DNA of 28,359 nt, from positions 1-28,359 of the forward strand of contig NZ_JBDNRK010000053.1 in NCBI RefSeq assembly GCF_047718555.1. The letters run 5' to 3'. A model generated the notes under the pieces. It was not told the origin of the DNA, made no database searches, and was given only the letters and a program-made list of their open reading frames with translations. Position 1 is the stretch's first letter; each line of letters begins with the position of its first letter. The position numbers were made by a program, and so were the translations under genes. Of the stretch, positions 1 through 8,740 are shown in pieces. Origin of the DNA: Clostridium_I sp047718555 (lineage in GTDB: Bacteria > Bacillota > Clostridia > Clostridiales > Clostridiaceae).

Positions 1-599
1 TTTATCATACTATTATTATAACCTAATCTGGAAAGATAATTAAATAGTTTACCGTATATCTTAAATGAATTATCTTCACTTTTTATCAAAATACTATATT
101 TTTTTCTAGCTAGTATATCCATATTAAAAATTTCACACTCACCACTAATACTATCAAGCTTATCATTTATAATGTTTTCTTCAATACCTTTTTTCAATAA
201 TTCATATTTTATTTTCTTTTTTCCCTGTTTTTTCATTCTTTCTTTTAAATATAAATCAACATACCTATAATCATCCACAAATTTATATTGTCTTAAAAAT
301 TCAATAGCCTTATTTATATTTTTCTCGCTGTACTCTTTCTGAATTAGCTTTGTAATTATTTCTTTTTCAGTTTTATAACTTCGTTCTATAGATTTAAGGG
401 CATCATTTTTACATTTAATATAGTTTTCCTCATCTATAATTTTTTCTAAATAATCCTTATCTATATCCATGTCCCTTTTTAAAGAATGTGAAAAAACCAA
501 TTCAGCACTGCAAGAGAAACTGTATTCATTATTTATATATATATTAACCCTGTCTTTTCTTTTTTTCTGTAGTTCTATCTTAGTTATTTTATCCTTCAA
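1..599 (-). CDS. recX: RecX family regulatory protein, 3' end cut by window edge
   Basis: This reading frame stays open from the end of the M16 peptidase gene to the window edge, giving about 199 residues. It has no ATG start. The likely start is TTG at 599-597, with GTG at 608-606 as an alternative in the same frame; AGAGAG lies a few bases upstream of the TTG. The protein begins MKDKITKIELQKKRKDR and holds the helical-repeat pattern of RecX (SIERSYKTEKEIITKLIQK, then AIEFLRQYKFVDDYRYVDLY). RecX binds RecA filaments and modulates recombination. Family members are usually about 150-270 residues, so only a short C-terminal piece is probably missing. The start lies inside the end of the upstream peptidase gene, which suggests translational coupling. 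Identification comes from motif and length recognition; no search was run. Confidence 0.82.
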   Translation of the reverse strand, partial: MKDKITKIELQKKRKDRVNIYINNEYSFSCSAELVFSHSLKRDMDIDKDYLEKIIDEENYIKCKNDALKSIERSYKTEKEIITKLIQKEYSEKNINKAIEFLRQYKFVDDYRYVDLYLKERMKKQGKKKIKYELLKKGIEENIINDKLDSISGECEIFNMDILARKKYSILIKSEDNSFKIYGKLFNYLSRLGYNNSMI

Positions 600-1851
600 A
601 AATATCACTCTCTTTTGGCAACAATATATGAATTGTAGGGTTCTTTAGCACCGTCCTGGCAACTTCATATATATCCTCTTTTTTTATATCTTTTAAATCC
701 TTCATATCCGTTAAAAACTTATATATATCCTCTTTTTCTATTATTTGATGTAACACATAATTACATAATTCTGAAGTATCCTCTATAGTTAATACAACTG
801 CTGTTTTCAACACCTTTTTCATTAAATTTATGGTATCAACGTCAAATAAAAATTCTTCATTTTTAATTTTTTCTATACAACTATCTATACAAGTTATAGT
901 ATTTTCTATATTTTCTTTTCCTACAGCGGTATATATATACAAGCTTTTAACAAAGCTGCTGGTATCCAATTCTGAATATACATCGTAGGCTAGACCTCTT
1001 TTTTCTCGTAATTCTCTGAACAAAATTGAATTTGCACTTTCACCAAACTTATGATTTAGTATTTTAAGTGCCAACTCTGATTTCTTATCTAAACTATGGA
1101 AGGTAAAAATGTATATAATACTGCTCTGTTCTATATTATCTTTAAAAGTTATTTTTTTAACAGGAATATTATTTTCCACAATAATATCTTTAACACTAAA
1201 ATCCCTTCTTAACCATTTTTCAAAATAATTTTTAACAAGCTTAATTAAATCTTCGTGTTCTAAGGAAGACACAATAGAAATACAGCAGTTATTAGGAACA
1301 TAATATTTATGATAAAAATTATAAATATCTCTTCTTGTGAATTTTTTTACAGTTCCCTCTTCCCCAATAGTTTCATATTTAAGAGGACTATTTTTATAGG
1401 CAACCGCATGAGCTCTTTTAAAACTGTAATCCTCTACATCATCCATACTAGTTCTGATTTCGGCTAATATTACTTCTCTTTCCTTTTCAACTTCCTCTTC
1501 TGGGAAATTACAATTAATCAGCATATCTGATATCAAAACCAATGCTTTTTCAAGTTCTTCCTTTAAGCCAGCTGCATGTACCACGGTACAGTTATAATCG
1601 GTATAGGCATTATACTCTCCCCCTATACCTTCAAATTCATTATTAAGTACTTCATTACTCTTAGTTTTAGTGCCCTTAAAAAGCATATGTTCAACAAAAT
1701 GTGCTATTCCCTTCTCATCTTTTTTCTCATATATGGATCCTATTTTTATTCCTGCATGAACTGAAAACAAATCAGTAGATTTTTTTATAGTTATGAGCTT
1801 CAGTCCATTGCTGAGCTCAGTTTCTTTAAAATCAATAATTCCTCTATTCAT
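589..1851 (-). CDS. M16 family zinc peptidase (processing-peptidase-like)
   Basis: The 420-residue product carries the inverted zinc motif HFVEH (H51, E54, H55). E131 lies 76 residues after H55, where the third zinc ligand of M16 peptidases is expected. The later RELREKRGLAYDV segment matches the conserved R/Y region of the C-terminal lobe, so both halves of a standard single-chain M16B enzyme are present. These enzymes degrade or process peptides; the substrate here is unknown, and no signal peptide is visible, so a cytosolic role is likely. The ATG at 1851 follows AAGGAGA at a spacing of about six bases. The 3' end overlaps the start of recX by 11 bases, so the two are probably co-transcribed. 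Confidence 0.9.
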   Translation of the reverse strand: MNRGIIDFKETELSNGLKLITIKKSTDLFSVHAGIKIGSIYEKKDEKGIAHFVEHMLFKGTKTKSNEVLNNEFEGIGGEYNAYTDYNCTVVHAAGLKEELEKALVLISDMLINCNFPEEEVEKEREVILAEIRTSMDDVEDYSFKRAHAVAYKNSPLKYETIGEEGTVKKFTRRDIYNFYHKYYVPNNCCISIVSSLEHEDLIKLVKNYFEKWLRRDFSVKDIIVENNIPVKKITFKDNIEQSSIIYIFTFHSLDKKSELALKILNHKFGESANSILFRELREKRGLAYDVYSELDTSSFVKSLYIYTAVGKENIENTITCIDSCIEKIKNEEFLFDVDTINLMKKVLKTAVVLTIEDTSELCNYVLHQIIEKEDIYKFLTDMKDLKDIKKEDIYEVARTVLKNPTIHILLPKESDIFEG

Positions 1852-2057
1852 ATAATCTCCTTGCCATTAATAATAACTTTCATTATATCATATTTTATGT
1901 TATTTACCTATGTACAAATGGGACTTTTTAGTTTTGATTTTTTTAATTACAAAATTTTTATGTGTTTTTTATAAAAATATAGTAAAATTAGTTGTATAAT
2001 GTTTATTACTGATATAAATTAAACTATTTATTATAAAATTCTATGGAGGTATATTCA

Positions 2058-2774
2058 ATGACACGAGTTAAAAGACATAAAAATAAAAAAATAAAATTAC
2101 TACCTTTTTTTATTATATTTATAATACTGTGTACATTATCACTTTTTATTATATTTAGATTATCATCAAAAACATCAAAAGGATATTCTTCAACTCTAAA
2201 GGCAGAAAATAATACTACGAATACTTCAAATTTAACTGCTGAAAACAATGCCACTAACTCAACTGTAAATACTACAAAAAATGAAACAAGTGCTGAAAAT
2301 AATACGCAAAATAAAGCTAATTCTACTAATAGTGCAACTGCCTCTAATATTCAAAATAATAATTCATCCAATGTAGTAATTCAAAATAACAATTCAAATA
2401 TTAATGATAGTAAAAACATTAGTACTAAAAGTAATTCAGATGTTAAGCCAGCAATTAATACTTCTGATCCTAGCTCATCAAATAATCTAAATACATCCTC
2501 TAGTGATTCTAAAGGAAATAGTATAACTGTTGAGAAGGCTTCAAGTATATTAAAAGCTAAAATTGATAATAATTCAGAGGTCACCGTAAACTATGATCAT
2601 CTCCAAGAAAAAGATAACAATAAATATTATGTTTTTCAAGCCCTTACTAGTGTTGGTAATAGTACTTCAGCTGATAATCATAGTAATACCCTTGGATGGT
2701 ATTTTGTAGACACAAATACAGGCGCAGCTTATAGCTTAGATTTAACTACAAATAACTTAACATCTATAAAATAA
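2058..2774 (+). CDS. Asn/Ser/Thr-rich single-pass membrane protein of unknown function
   Basis: I do not recognise a family. An in-frame ATG at 2043 overlaps the GGAGG at 2045-2049, so the ATG at 2058, eight bases after that site, is the better start (238 residues). A basic N-terminus (TRVKRHKNKKIK) is followed by one hydrophobic segment at about residues 16-34, giving an anchored protein with the bulk outside. Next come about 110 residues of low-complexity linker built from N, S, T and A. The last 80 residues look folded: a helix (ITVEKASSILKAKI) and strands with YYVFQALTSVG and GWYFVDTNTGAAYSLD, reminiscent of PepSY-like or similar small surface domains. The downstream gene begins 65 bases later on the same strand. 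Confidence 0.6.
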   Translation: MTRVKRHKNKKIKLLPFFIIFIILCTLSLFIIFRLSSKTSKGYSSTLKAENNTTNTSNLTAENNATNSTVNTTKNETSAENNTQNKANSTNSATASNIQNNNSSNVVIQNNNSNINDSKNISTKSNSDVKPAINTSDPSSSNNLNTSSSDSKGNSITVEKASSILKAKIDNNSEVTVNYDHLQEKDNNKYYVFQALTSVGNSTSADNHSNTLGWYFVDTNTGAAYSLDLTTNNLTSIK

Positions 2775-2839
2775 TTTGATAATTCCACTATTATGTGATA
2801 TCATGAGTTGTTAAATTAATTAAAGAAAGAGGATAACTG

Positions 2840-4408
2840 ATGAAAAACATTAAATTTACTGAACTTGAATTGAAGGATACAGTTTTAAAGTCCATAACTG
2901 ATATGGGTTTTGAAAATCCTTCTGAAATACAAAGTGCAAGTATTCCTGTTATACTGGAAGGCTTTGATATTATTGGTCAGGCACAAACAGGTACAGGAAA
3001 GACCTGTGCATTCGGAGCTCCTATCATTAGCAAAATTGATACCTCCCAAAAGTCTGTTCAAGCATTAATATTAACTCCTACAAGGGAATTGGCAATTCAA
3101 ATATATGAAGAATTAAGAAGACTTTCTAAATATGATAGAGTTCGTTCATTACCAATTTACGGTGGTCAATCTATGGATAGGCAAATATCCGCTATAAAGA
3201 AAGATGTGTCCATTATAGTTGGTACTCCAGGAAGAGTTTTAGACCATATAAGAAGAAAAACATTAAAACTCGGTGATTTAAAGTATTTGGTACTTGATGA
3301 GGCAGATGAAATGCTAAACATGGGCTTTATCGATGACATTGAGGAAATTATAAATAGTACTAATAGTGAAAGACAAACACTGCTATTTTCCGCGACTATG
3401 CCAAAGCCAATAAAAAAATTAGCCGAAAACTATCTTAAAGAAGATGTAAAACACATTCAGATACTAAAAAAATCATTGACAGTATCTAAAATAGATCAAT
3501 ATTATTATGAGGTTCACAATAATGCACGACTTGAATCTTTATGCAGAATTTTAGATATCGATGAACCAGAGTGTGCTATTATATTCTGTAGAACAAAAAA
3601 AAGTGTTGATGAATTAGTGAGTACCATGAGCTCAAAAGGATATAACATAGAGGGAATGCATGGTGATATGAAGCAGAAACAAAGACTTTCTACTTTGAGC
3701 AAATTTAAAAATGGTCATTTAACATTCCTTGCTGCAACAGATGTAGCTGCAAGAGGAATTGATGTAGAAAATATAACTCATGTAATTAATTATGAACTTC
3801 CTCAAGATACAGAATCTTATGTTCATAGAATCGGCAGAACAGGAAGAGCTAACAAATCAGGTACAGCTATAAGTCTTGTGACTAAAAAAGAGTTTATAAA
3901 ATTGAGACAAATAGAAAAAGATATAAAGAGTAAAATTACTAAGAAAACAGTACCTACTATGCAGGATATAATAAATATTAAATCCAAAAATATTGTAAAT
4001 AAAGTTACAAATATTCTTGATACTGAAGAATATAAAAAGTTTGAACCAATTATAGAGGACTTAAGTAAAGAATATTCTCTAGCTCAAATTGCTGCTGCTC
4101 TTTTAAAGAATACACTGGACAAAGAAATATCCACGGAATACAATGAAGATTCATTGAATGCAGAAAATTCAGTAAGATTATTTATGTCCATAGGTCGCAG
4201 GGATGGAATAAACATAAAATCACTTTTGGAATTTATAGATCATACTTCTAATGTTAATTCAAATTATATAGGAAGCATTGATATACTGGATAAATTCTCC
4301 TTTGTGGATGTAAATGAAAATAAAGTACCATTGGTACTAGAAAATACTAGCGGTAAAAAATTTAATAATAGAAGAGTTAATATTGAAGTGGCTAAAAATA
4401 GAAATTAA
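2840..4408 (+). CDS. DEAD-box ATP-dependent RNA helicase with C-terminal DbpA-type domain
   Basis: All helicase motifs are present in order in this 522-residue protein: Q motif around F24-Q31, Walker A AQTGTGKT at 48-55, PTREL at 80-84, TPGR at 129-132, DEAD at 153-156, SAT at 184-186 and HRIGRTGR at 329-336. After a linker, residues about 445-520 (VRLFMSIGRRDGINIKSLLEF onward) match the DbpA RNA-binding fold of DeaD/CsdA/DbpA helicases, which act in ribosome assembly and cold-linked RNA remodelling. It is therefore closer to the DeaD/DbpA type than to the RhlE type. AAAGAGGAT precedes the ATG. A strong hairpin terminator lies beyond the stop. Confidence 0.93.
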   Translation: MKNIKFTELELKDTVLKSITDMGFENPSEIQSASIPVILEGFDIIGQAQTGTGKTCAFGAPIISKIDTSQKSVQALILTPTRELAIQIYEELRRLSKYDRVRSLPIYGGQSMDRQISAIKKDVSIIVGTPGRVLDHIRRKTLKLGDLKYLVLDEADEMLNMGFIDDIEEIINSTNSERQTLLFSATMPKPIKKLAENYLKEDVKHIQILKKSLTVSKIDQYYYEVHNNARLESLCRILDIDEPECAIIFCRTKKSVDELVSTMSSKGYNIEGMHGDMKQKQRLSTLSKFKNGHLTFLAATDVAARGIDVENITHVINYELPQDTESYVHRIGRTGRANKSGTAISLVTKKEFIKLRQIEKDIKSKITKKTVPTMQDIINIKSKNIVNKVTNILDTEEYKKFEPIIEDLSKEYSLAQIAAALLKNTLDKEISTEYNEDSLNAENSVRLFMSIGRRDGINIKSLLEFIDHTSNVNSNYIGSIDILDKFSFVDVNENKVPLVLENTSGKKFNNRRVNIEVAKNRN

Positions 4409-4484
4409 TAATTTTTATAATTAGGCCGTTTATAAATAAAATTTTATTTAAAGTTTTATTGGTAATTCTTCTTAATTAAAAATT

Positions 4485-4530
4485 AACACTATCAAATTAT
4501 TAAACTTAAATAGTCTTTGATAGTGTTTTT
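4485..4530. terminator. Bidirectional intrinsic terminator between convergent genes
   Basis: AACACTATCAAA (4485-4496) pairs perfectly with TTTGATAGTGTT (4516-4527) across a 19-base loop. A T run follows on the plus strand, and an A/T-rich flank supplies U residues for minus-strand transcripts. It separates the helicase gene from the oppositely oriented GH57 gene. Confidence 0.8.
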
Positions 4531-4569
4531 ATAATATTTAATTAGATATTTTTATATTAATATTCTCTT

Positions 4570-6150
4570 TTATGTTTCATAAATTTTATAATTTATATGT
4601 GGAAATATGTTATCTAAAGCCTCTATCTTTTCTAAAAATTTTATATCAATAGTGTCTTTACTAATACTATCATACAACCTTGTAAATCTATCTATATGGG
4701 TGTTAATTCTCTTAATTACATATTCTACAGTGGTGTTATTTTTTATAATAAATGGCCAATCAGAGGACTCTGCCAGCATAAGCTCTCTGGCCGCTTGATT
4801 TAAAGTTCTAGTCTGTAATTCACTTGGGCTTTTATAAGTATTTGCAAGCCTTATCATTATTTCTTCACATCTATGCAAATCTTTATATATCCATTGGTTT
4901 GAAGAGTTTATCCATACTGAATAATCACTGTTTTCACCCCAACTTGATGGGTTAGGACTACAACATTGAACTTTAGAATTATTCATCAGATATTCAGATG
5001 GAGTGATAAAATCATAACAATAATTCTCTTTGGAACCCTCCCTTATAAAGGCATCTATAAAGTCAGGTCCTTCAAACCACCAGTGTCCAAAAAGTTCTGT
5101 GTCATAAGGGCAAGTTATTATAGGTGGAACCTCCATATGTTCGCTCAATCCCCTAATCTGATCCTGCCTGCATTTAGCAAAATGAGCAGCGTGCTCTCTT
5201 ACCTTTTCCATAGCTCTTTCTCTATTGTAATACTGTTTTTTTTCAGTATTTCCTGTTATTTTATAATATTTTATTCCAGTATCAAGCCTTATTCCAGCTG
5301 CATTAATATATGGTTTAACATAATCCATAGGTAATTCAAAACCAATATCTCTATAAAATTCCCTATAATTCTCATCACCAGGATACCCAATAAAATCACT
5401 CCACACCTGATAGGAGGAATCCATATCTCTTCCAAATGCACAGACTCCATTTGGTGTTGATATCGGAGCCGCTGTACCATACAATGGTTTTGGATCCGCA
5501 TATAGTAAAGCTTTACTCTCGGCAATAAAATATTTTATATTAAACTCTTTTAGCACTGAATCCAAGGAATAAGTATAAGCACACTCTGGAAGCCATATAC
5601 CATTTGGACTATGACCCATGGTATCAATATATGACTGAATTCCAGTTGCAAGCTGAGCCCTTACTGCTTCAGGATTTATTGCTATTAATGGAAGTAATGC
5701 ATGAGTAGCAGAACAAGTTATTACTTCCAAACATCCTAGCTTGTCAAACTTTTTAAATGCATTCATTAGATTGCAATCATAATCCTGATATGTTTTCATT
5801 AATTTATTAAATCTATCATTATAAAACTTAGCTAACTTATTCAGTTCTTCATTATCTTTTGTTCTTATTAATTCGTTTTCCGTAAGCTCTATAGACTTCT
5901 TCAAATACTCAGTATATCTTTCGTTAAGATATTCATCTTGAAGCATAGACATAAGTGGAGGAGTTATAGACATTGTAATCTTAAAGTTTATTTTATCTCT
6001 GATTAAACCTTCATACACTTGAATTAATGGTATATAACATTCATTTATTGCCTCAAATAGCCATCTTTCCTCCATTGGATCTATAATTTCTGGATGCCTT
6101 ATATAAGGCATATGACTATGCAGAACTATGGATACATATCCCTTTTGCAC
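4570..6150 (-). CDS. GH57 family 1,4-alpha-glucan branching enzyme (DUF1957 type)
   Basis: This 526-residue protein starts with YVSIVLHSHMPYIRHPE, the signature of GH57. The region around E189 (GIWLPECAY) matches the catalytic nucleophile motif, and D350 in CPYDTELFGHWWFEGP matches the general acid/base motif of GH57 branching enzymes. The length is close to that of the bacterial members. The enzyme makes alpha-1,6 branches in a glycogen-like polymer in the cytosol. The start is GTG at 6150, chosen because AAGGAGG (6164-6158) sits seven bases upstream. The frame-restored DUF4912 gene would end two bases before this start, so the two form a coupled operon. The GT4 enzyme at 25004-26728 is a plausible partner by family but is 18 kb away. 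Confidence 0.9.
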   Translation of the reverse strand: MQKGYVSIVLHSHMPYIRHPEIIDPMEERWLFEAINECYIPLIQVYEGLIRDKINFKITMSITPPLMSMLQDEYLNERYTEYLKKSIELTENELIRTKDNEELNKLAKFYNDRFNKLMKTYQDYDCNLMNAFKKFDKLGCLEVITCSATHALLPLIAINPEAVRAQLATGIQSYIDTMGHSPNGIWLPECAYTYSLDSVLKEFNIKYFIAESKALLYADPKPLYGTAAPISTPNGVCAFGRDMDSSYQVWSDFIGYPGDENYREFYRDIGFELPMDYVKPYINAAGIRLDTGIKYYKITGNTEKKQYYNRERAMEKVREHAAHFAKCRQDQIRGLSEHMEVPPIITCPYDTELFGHWWFEGPDFIDAFIREGSKENYCYDFITPSEYLMNNSKVQCCSPNPSSWGENSDYSVWINSSNQWIYKDLHRCEEIMIRLANTYKSPSELQTRTLNQAARELMLAESSDWPFIIKNNTTVEYVIKRINTHIDRFTRLYDSISKDTIDIKFLEKIEALDNIFPHINYKIYET

Positions 6151-6152
6151 AC

Positions 6153-6302
6153 TTATTCCTCCTTAAAAAAATTCCCCTTAATTGTAAAACTAGAAAAACT
6201 AGAATATTTGTCTAAACACTTTTCTATATATTCTTTCAGAAAATCGTTTTGGGATAAATCGGAATATATTATCATATCTGGGTAATTACTAATTTTTTTT
6301 TT
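6153..6302 (-). pseudogene. Out-of-frame C-terminal extension of the DUF4912 gene
   Basis: Immediately after the A10 tract the alternative frame is open for about 45 codons. It encodes a protein-like, acidic-amphipathic tail (ISNYPDMIIYSDLSQ, then FLKEYIEKCLDKY) ending at TAA 6155-6153. That stop lies two bases before the GTG start of the GH57 gene, the spacing expected for an intact operon partner. This supports the tail having belonged to the DUF4912 protein. Removing one A, or slipping on the tract, joins the two frames. Confidence 0.55.
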
Positions 6303-6774
6303 CATCCATAAATGAATAAGGCTGCTCTTTTTTATCATCACATATATTGCTGGCTTCATCATTCAATGATTTATTATTTTCATCTTCATTGTCTCTAGAA
6401 ATATCAATATAATATACATTAGAATTATTTGATTGATAATCTCTAGGAGTAGTTACAACGTTAGATACAAGAATTGGAATAAATTCACCATTAGATAGTA
6501 TCCTACCAAGTTCTACAAATACATCAATGCCGCTTCTATCTAAATTTATAAACCAATTATTTGCTAAGGGATCCAGATATATTGTCTTTATCTCTCTTGA
6601 AGTATTATTAGTTGTATCATACACTTTTAAAGCAGGCTTAGAATTTTTCCAAAAATCTTCTCCATATCTGTCTTGAAAAATCTTTATTATCACTGGAGAA
6701 ATATTGAAATAACAAAATACAGTATTGGAATTTTGAACCAGTAAAATTAATGCAAATTTATCATCATTTAACAT
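6289..6774 (-). CDS. DUF4912 domain protein, apparently frameshifted near its 3' end
   Basis: The segment KFALILLVQNSNTVFCYFNIS followed by a YGEDFW helix and LDPLANNWFINLDRSGIDVFVELG matches DUF4912, a domain common in clostridia beside alpha-glucan enzymes; its biochemical role is not established. An upstream ATG at 6795 lacks a ribosome site. The ATG at 6774 has GAGGTGAGGAA in front of it and is preferred (161 residues as read). The frame closes at TAG (6291-6289), straight after ten consecutive A residues (plus-strand T run 6293-6302). One fewer A would carry the protein on to 6153, for about 206 residues. Whether this is a mutation, a sequencing error or deliberate slippage cannot be decided here. 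Confidence 0.75.
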   Translation of the reverse strand: MLNDDKFALILLVQNSNTVFCYFNISPVIIKIFQDRYGEDFWKNSKPALKVYDTTNNTSREIKTIYLDPLANNWFINLDRSGIDVFVELGRILSNGEFIPILVSNVVTTPRDYQSNNSNVYYIDISRDNEDENNKSLNDEASNICDDKKEQPYSFMDEKKN

Positions 6775-6812
6775 TTCCTCACCTCTATTATTCATCTTAG
6801 ATGATATAGTAT

Positions 6813-6841
6813 ATTATACCTTAATATTAAATTAATGTCAT
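6813..6841 (-). promoter_or_regulatory. Promoter of the DUF4912-GH57 operon
   Basis: On the minus strand ATGACA (6841-6836) and TATAAT (6818-6813) are separated by 17 bases, one mismatch from the SigA consensus. Transcription would begin near 6806. That leaves too little leader for the ATG at 6795 and supports the start at 6774. Confidence 0.65.
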
Positions 6842-6870
6842 CAAAGAATTTTTCTGAAAATATATTAATA

Positions 6871-7644
6871 CTAAACATTAATTTTATTTTTAAACTTTTC
6901 TCCATAGTAACAACAGCCTATAGCGCCATTATACTGAGCATCTTCTATAGTTATTATTTTTTCATAATTATTTTTCAAATAAATTTTAAGGGCTTTATTT
7001 TTAGCAACTCCTCCTGATATTATAAGTACCTTTCCCATAAACTTTGTTAAAAGAGGCTTAAGCTTTTTATATAAGGAATAGTTTACTCCTGCACACAACC
7101 TATCTAAAGAAATACCTTGAGCAATCTTTCCTATCAATTCAGACTCTGAAAAAACTGCACAGGTAGAATTTAGTTCTACAGGATTTTCATAATATTTAAA
7201 CATATAATCTATAGAAACTTCTAAAACATTTGCCATATTTTCTAAATATCGCCCGCAGGATGCAGCACATTTTTCGTTAAGTTCTAAATCCGTTATAATA
7301 CCCTCTTCAACTCTTATAAGTTTTACATCCTGTCCCCCCACATCTAATAGTATAAAGTTTTTCAATCCAGTATTATACATTGCCCCATAAGCATGTGCTT
7401 TAATTTCACTTATAGGTTTAAAAAATCTAATATCTGTATTATTTCTTCCATATCCAGTAGATACAGCAATGTCTACATATCCTATATTAAGTTTATCTAA
7501 ATCAACCATTAGCCTGCCATCATAGCTGCAATAGTTTTTATAAAATGACATGGTACTTATCATAAACTTTTCTATTATATTATTATCCTCCATTTTTACA
7601 AGTTTAACCTGCCTGCTGCCAAGATCTATTCCCAGTTTTTTCAT
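6871..7644 (-). CDS. ATPase activator of the 2-hydroxyacyl-CoA dehydratase / DCCP reductase family
   Basis: This is a 257-residue ASKHA-fold ATPase of the BadF/BadG/HgdC family. LGIDLGSRQVKLV is the phosphate-1 loop, LLDVGGQDVKLI the second phosphate loop, and IISGGVAKNKAL the adenosine motif. C126 (KCAASCGRYLE) and C162 (NSTCAVFSESE) fit the two cysteines per monomer that hold a [4Fe-4S] cluster between two subunits. Family members use ATP hydrolysis to push a low-potential electron into a partner Fe-S protein. Its start overlaps the stop of the upstream gene by one base (TAATG), so partner and activator are translationally coupled. The 257-residue size and the single partner resemble E. coli YjiL/YjiM and the DCCP reductase rather than full dehydratase operons with two catalytic subunits. 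Confidence 0.88.
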   Translation of the reverse strand: MKKLGIDLGSRQVKLVKMEDNNIIEKFMISTMSFYKNYCSYDGRLMVDLDKLNIGYVDIAVSTGYGRNNTDIRFFKPISEIKAHAYGAMYNTGLKNFILLDVGGQDVKLIRVEEGIITDLELNEKCAASCGRYLENMANVLEVSIDYMFKYYENPVELNSTCAVFSESELIGKIAQGISLDRLCAGVNYSLYKKLKPLLTKFMGKVLIISGGVAKNKALKIYLKNNYEKIITIEDAQYNGAIGCCYYGEKFKNKINV

Positions 7645-8642
7645 TACCCTATCTCCTTCAAATCTATTACCATATCTAAAAATGCCTCTATTCTAAGCTT
7701 TGTTCTTTCATCTAAAACATTTAATTTATCTCCTTCAATATTCAATATTGGTACACTAATGGAATTCTTTATAACTATGTGCTCTATTTGCCTATAGCAA
7801 AAGGCCTGAGTATAATGTATAAGTGCATCTATTTTCCTTTCATGTATTTGCCTATCTATCTCTTCTAATCTAAACTTCACATCATAGGGATAAGTATAAT
7901 CATAATATTGCTCATATATACTATTACAATTTATAGCCCGTGGAAAAGCAAACTCTCTTTGGATTTCATTGTATACAAATCTTGCATTAAACTTTTCTAC
8001 ATATTCATATAAATCTAAAGTCATAGGTGGTGTACCTATGTAACCAAGTCTAAGTTTTTTTTTCACTGGTTTTCTCTTTTTAATTTCCTCTATTTTGTTA
8101 ATCAAATCATTTTCAAACTCTTTATAATTACCATTAAAATCCGAAGCACTTACTTGATAAATATGGTTTTCCACTGCCGTTGCTTTATTTTCAATATAAG
8201 TCAACTCATCTAGCTCTTTTATAAGCTTTCTGATTTTCACTAATCTTCTTCTTATCCTCTCAACTTGTTCAAGAGATACATTAAAGATATTCATAAATTT
8301 ATCTAAAGAACTTTTCACATCTTCCAATCTATGGCTCTGTGGATAAGCGAATGGATAAACTCTAACTCCCTTCATTCTGAGCACTTCCTCCAGAGCTTTA
8401 GTATTTGAACAATCTCCTTCTGTAACTCCTATTATTTCCTTAAACCCTGTTTTAACTGCAACCCCGTAGACACCTTTTTTAAAAGCACAGGAACTCCTGG
8501 GAAAGCCATCTTTCTCCGCATCATCTATATATTTGCCATAGTTTTCATCTGTAATAAAAATATTATTTAAGTCTTTTACTTCATAACCTGCTGCCATCAG
8601 TACCTCAATTGGAACTGTAGTAGTTATTCCTATATTTTTCAT
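7644..8642 (-). CDS. 2-hydroxyacyl-CoA dehydratase D-component-like / double-cubane-type Fe-S protein
   Basis: The 332-residue product belongs to the HGD-D family (HgdB, FldC, BcrC relatives, YjiM). C52 (PRSSCAFKKG), C78 (EGDCSNTKALEE) and C282 (QAFCYRQIEH) are at the three conserved cluster-ligand positions. Only one such subunit is encoded, which suits a homodimeric double-cubane-cluster protein better than a heterodimeric dehydratase. Its substrate is unknown. The protein is somewhat short, and residues 120-195 form a charged helical stretch. ATG 8642 follows GAGGTG (8652-8647). The gene is preceded by an elaborate leader with a preQ1-I-like pseudoknot and several terminator hairpins. It probably forms a two-gene operon with the activator. 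Confidence 0.85.
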   Translation of the reverse strand: MKNIGITTTVPIEVLMAAGYEVKDLNNIFITDENYGKYIDDAEKDGFPRSSCAFKKGVYGVAVKTGFKEIIGVTEGDCSNTKALEEVLRMKGVRVYPFAYPQSHRLEDVKSSLDKFMNIFNVSLEQVERIRRRLVKIRKLIKELDELTYIENKATAVENHIYQVSASDFNGNYKEFENDLINKIEEIKKRKPVKKKLRLGYIGTPPMTLDLYEYVEKFNARFVYNEIQREFAFPRAINCNSIYEQYYDYTYPYDVKFRLEEIDRQIHERKIDALIHYTQAFCYRQIEHIVIKNSISVPILNIEGDKLNVLDERTKLRIEAFLDMVIDLKEIG

Positions 8643-8652
8643 ATTTCACCTC

Positions 8653-8681
8653 AAAAAAATAGAGCGTATTCTCTGCTCTAT
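8653..8681 (-). terminator. Third leader hairpin with U tract, abutting the ribosome site
   Basis: On the minus strand ATAGAGC (8681-8675) pairs with GCTCTAT (8665-8659) around a nine-base loop. Six T residues follow, then GAGGTG directly. It could end transcription or limit access to the ribosome site. Confidence 0.6.
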
Positions 8682-8700
8682 AAAACTTAACTATTAGAAT

Positions 8701-8729
8701 TAAAATAAAAAGAGACATTATCTGCCTCT
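8701..8729 (-). terminator. Second leader hairpin with U-rich tail
   Basis: On the minus strand AGAGGCA (8729-8723) pairs with TGTCTCT (8717-8711), with one G-U pair and a five-base loop, followed by TTTTATTTTA. It looks like a weak intrinsic terminator downstream of the first leader terminator. Confidence 0.5.
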
Positions 8730-8740
8730 ATAACATCAAT

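Noticed and set aside
2540..2560. CRISPR or tandem DNA repeats suggested by the repetitive Asn/Ser codons in 2200-2520
   Set aside because: The repetition is only at the amino-acid composition level (AAT, AGT, ACT codons). No regular repeat-spacer pattern is present.
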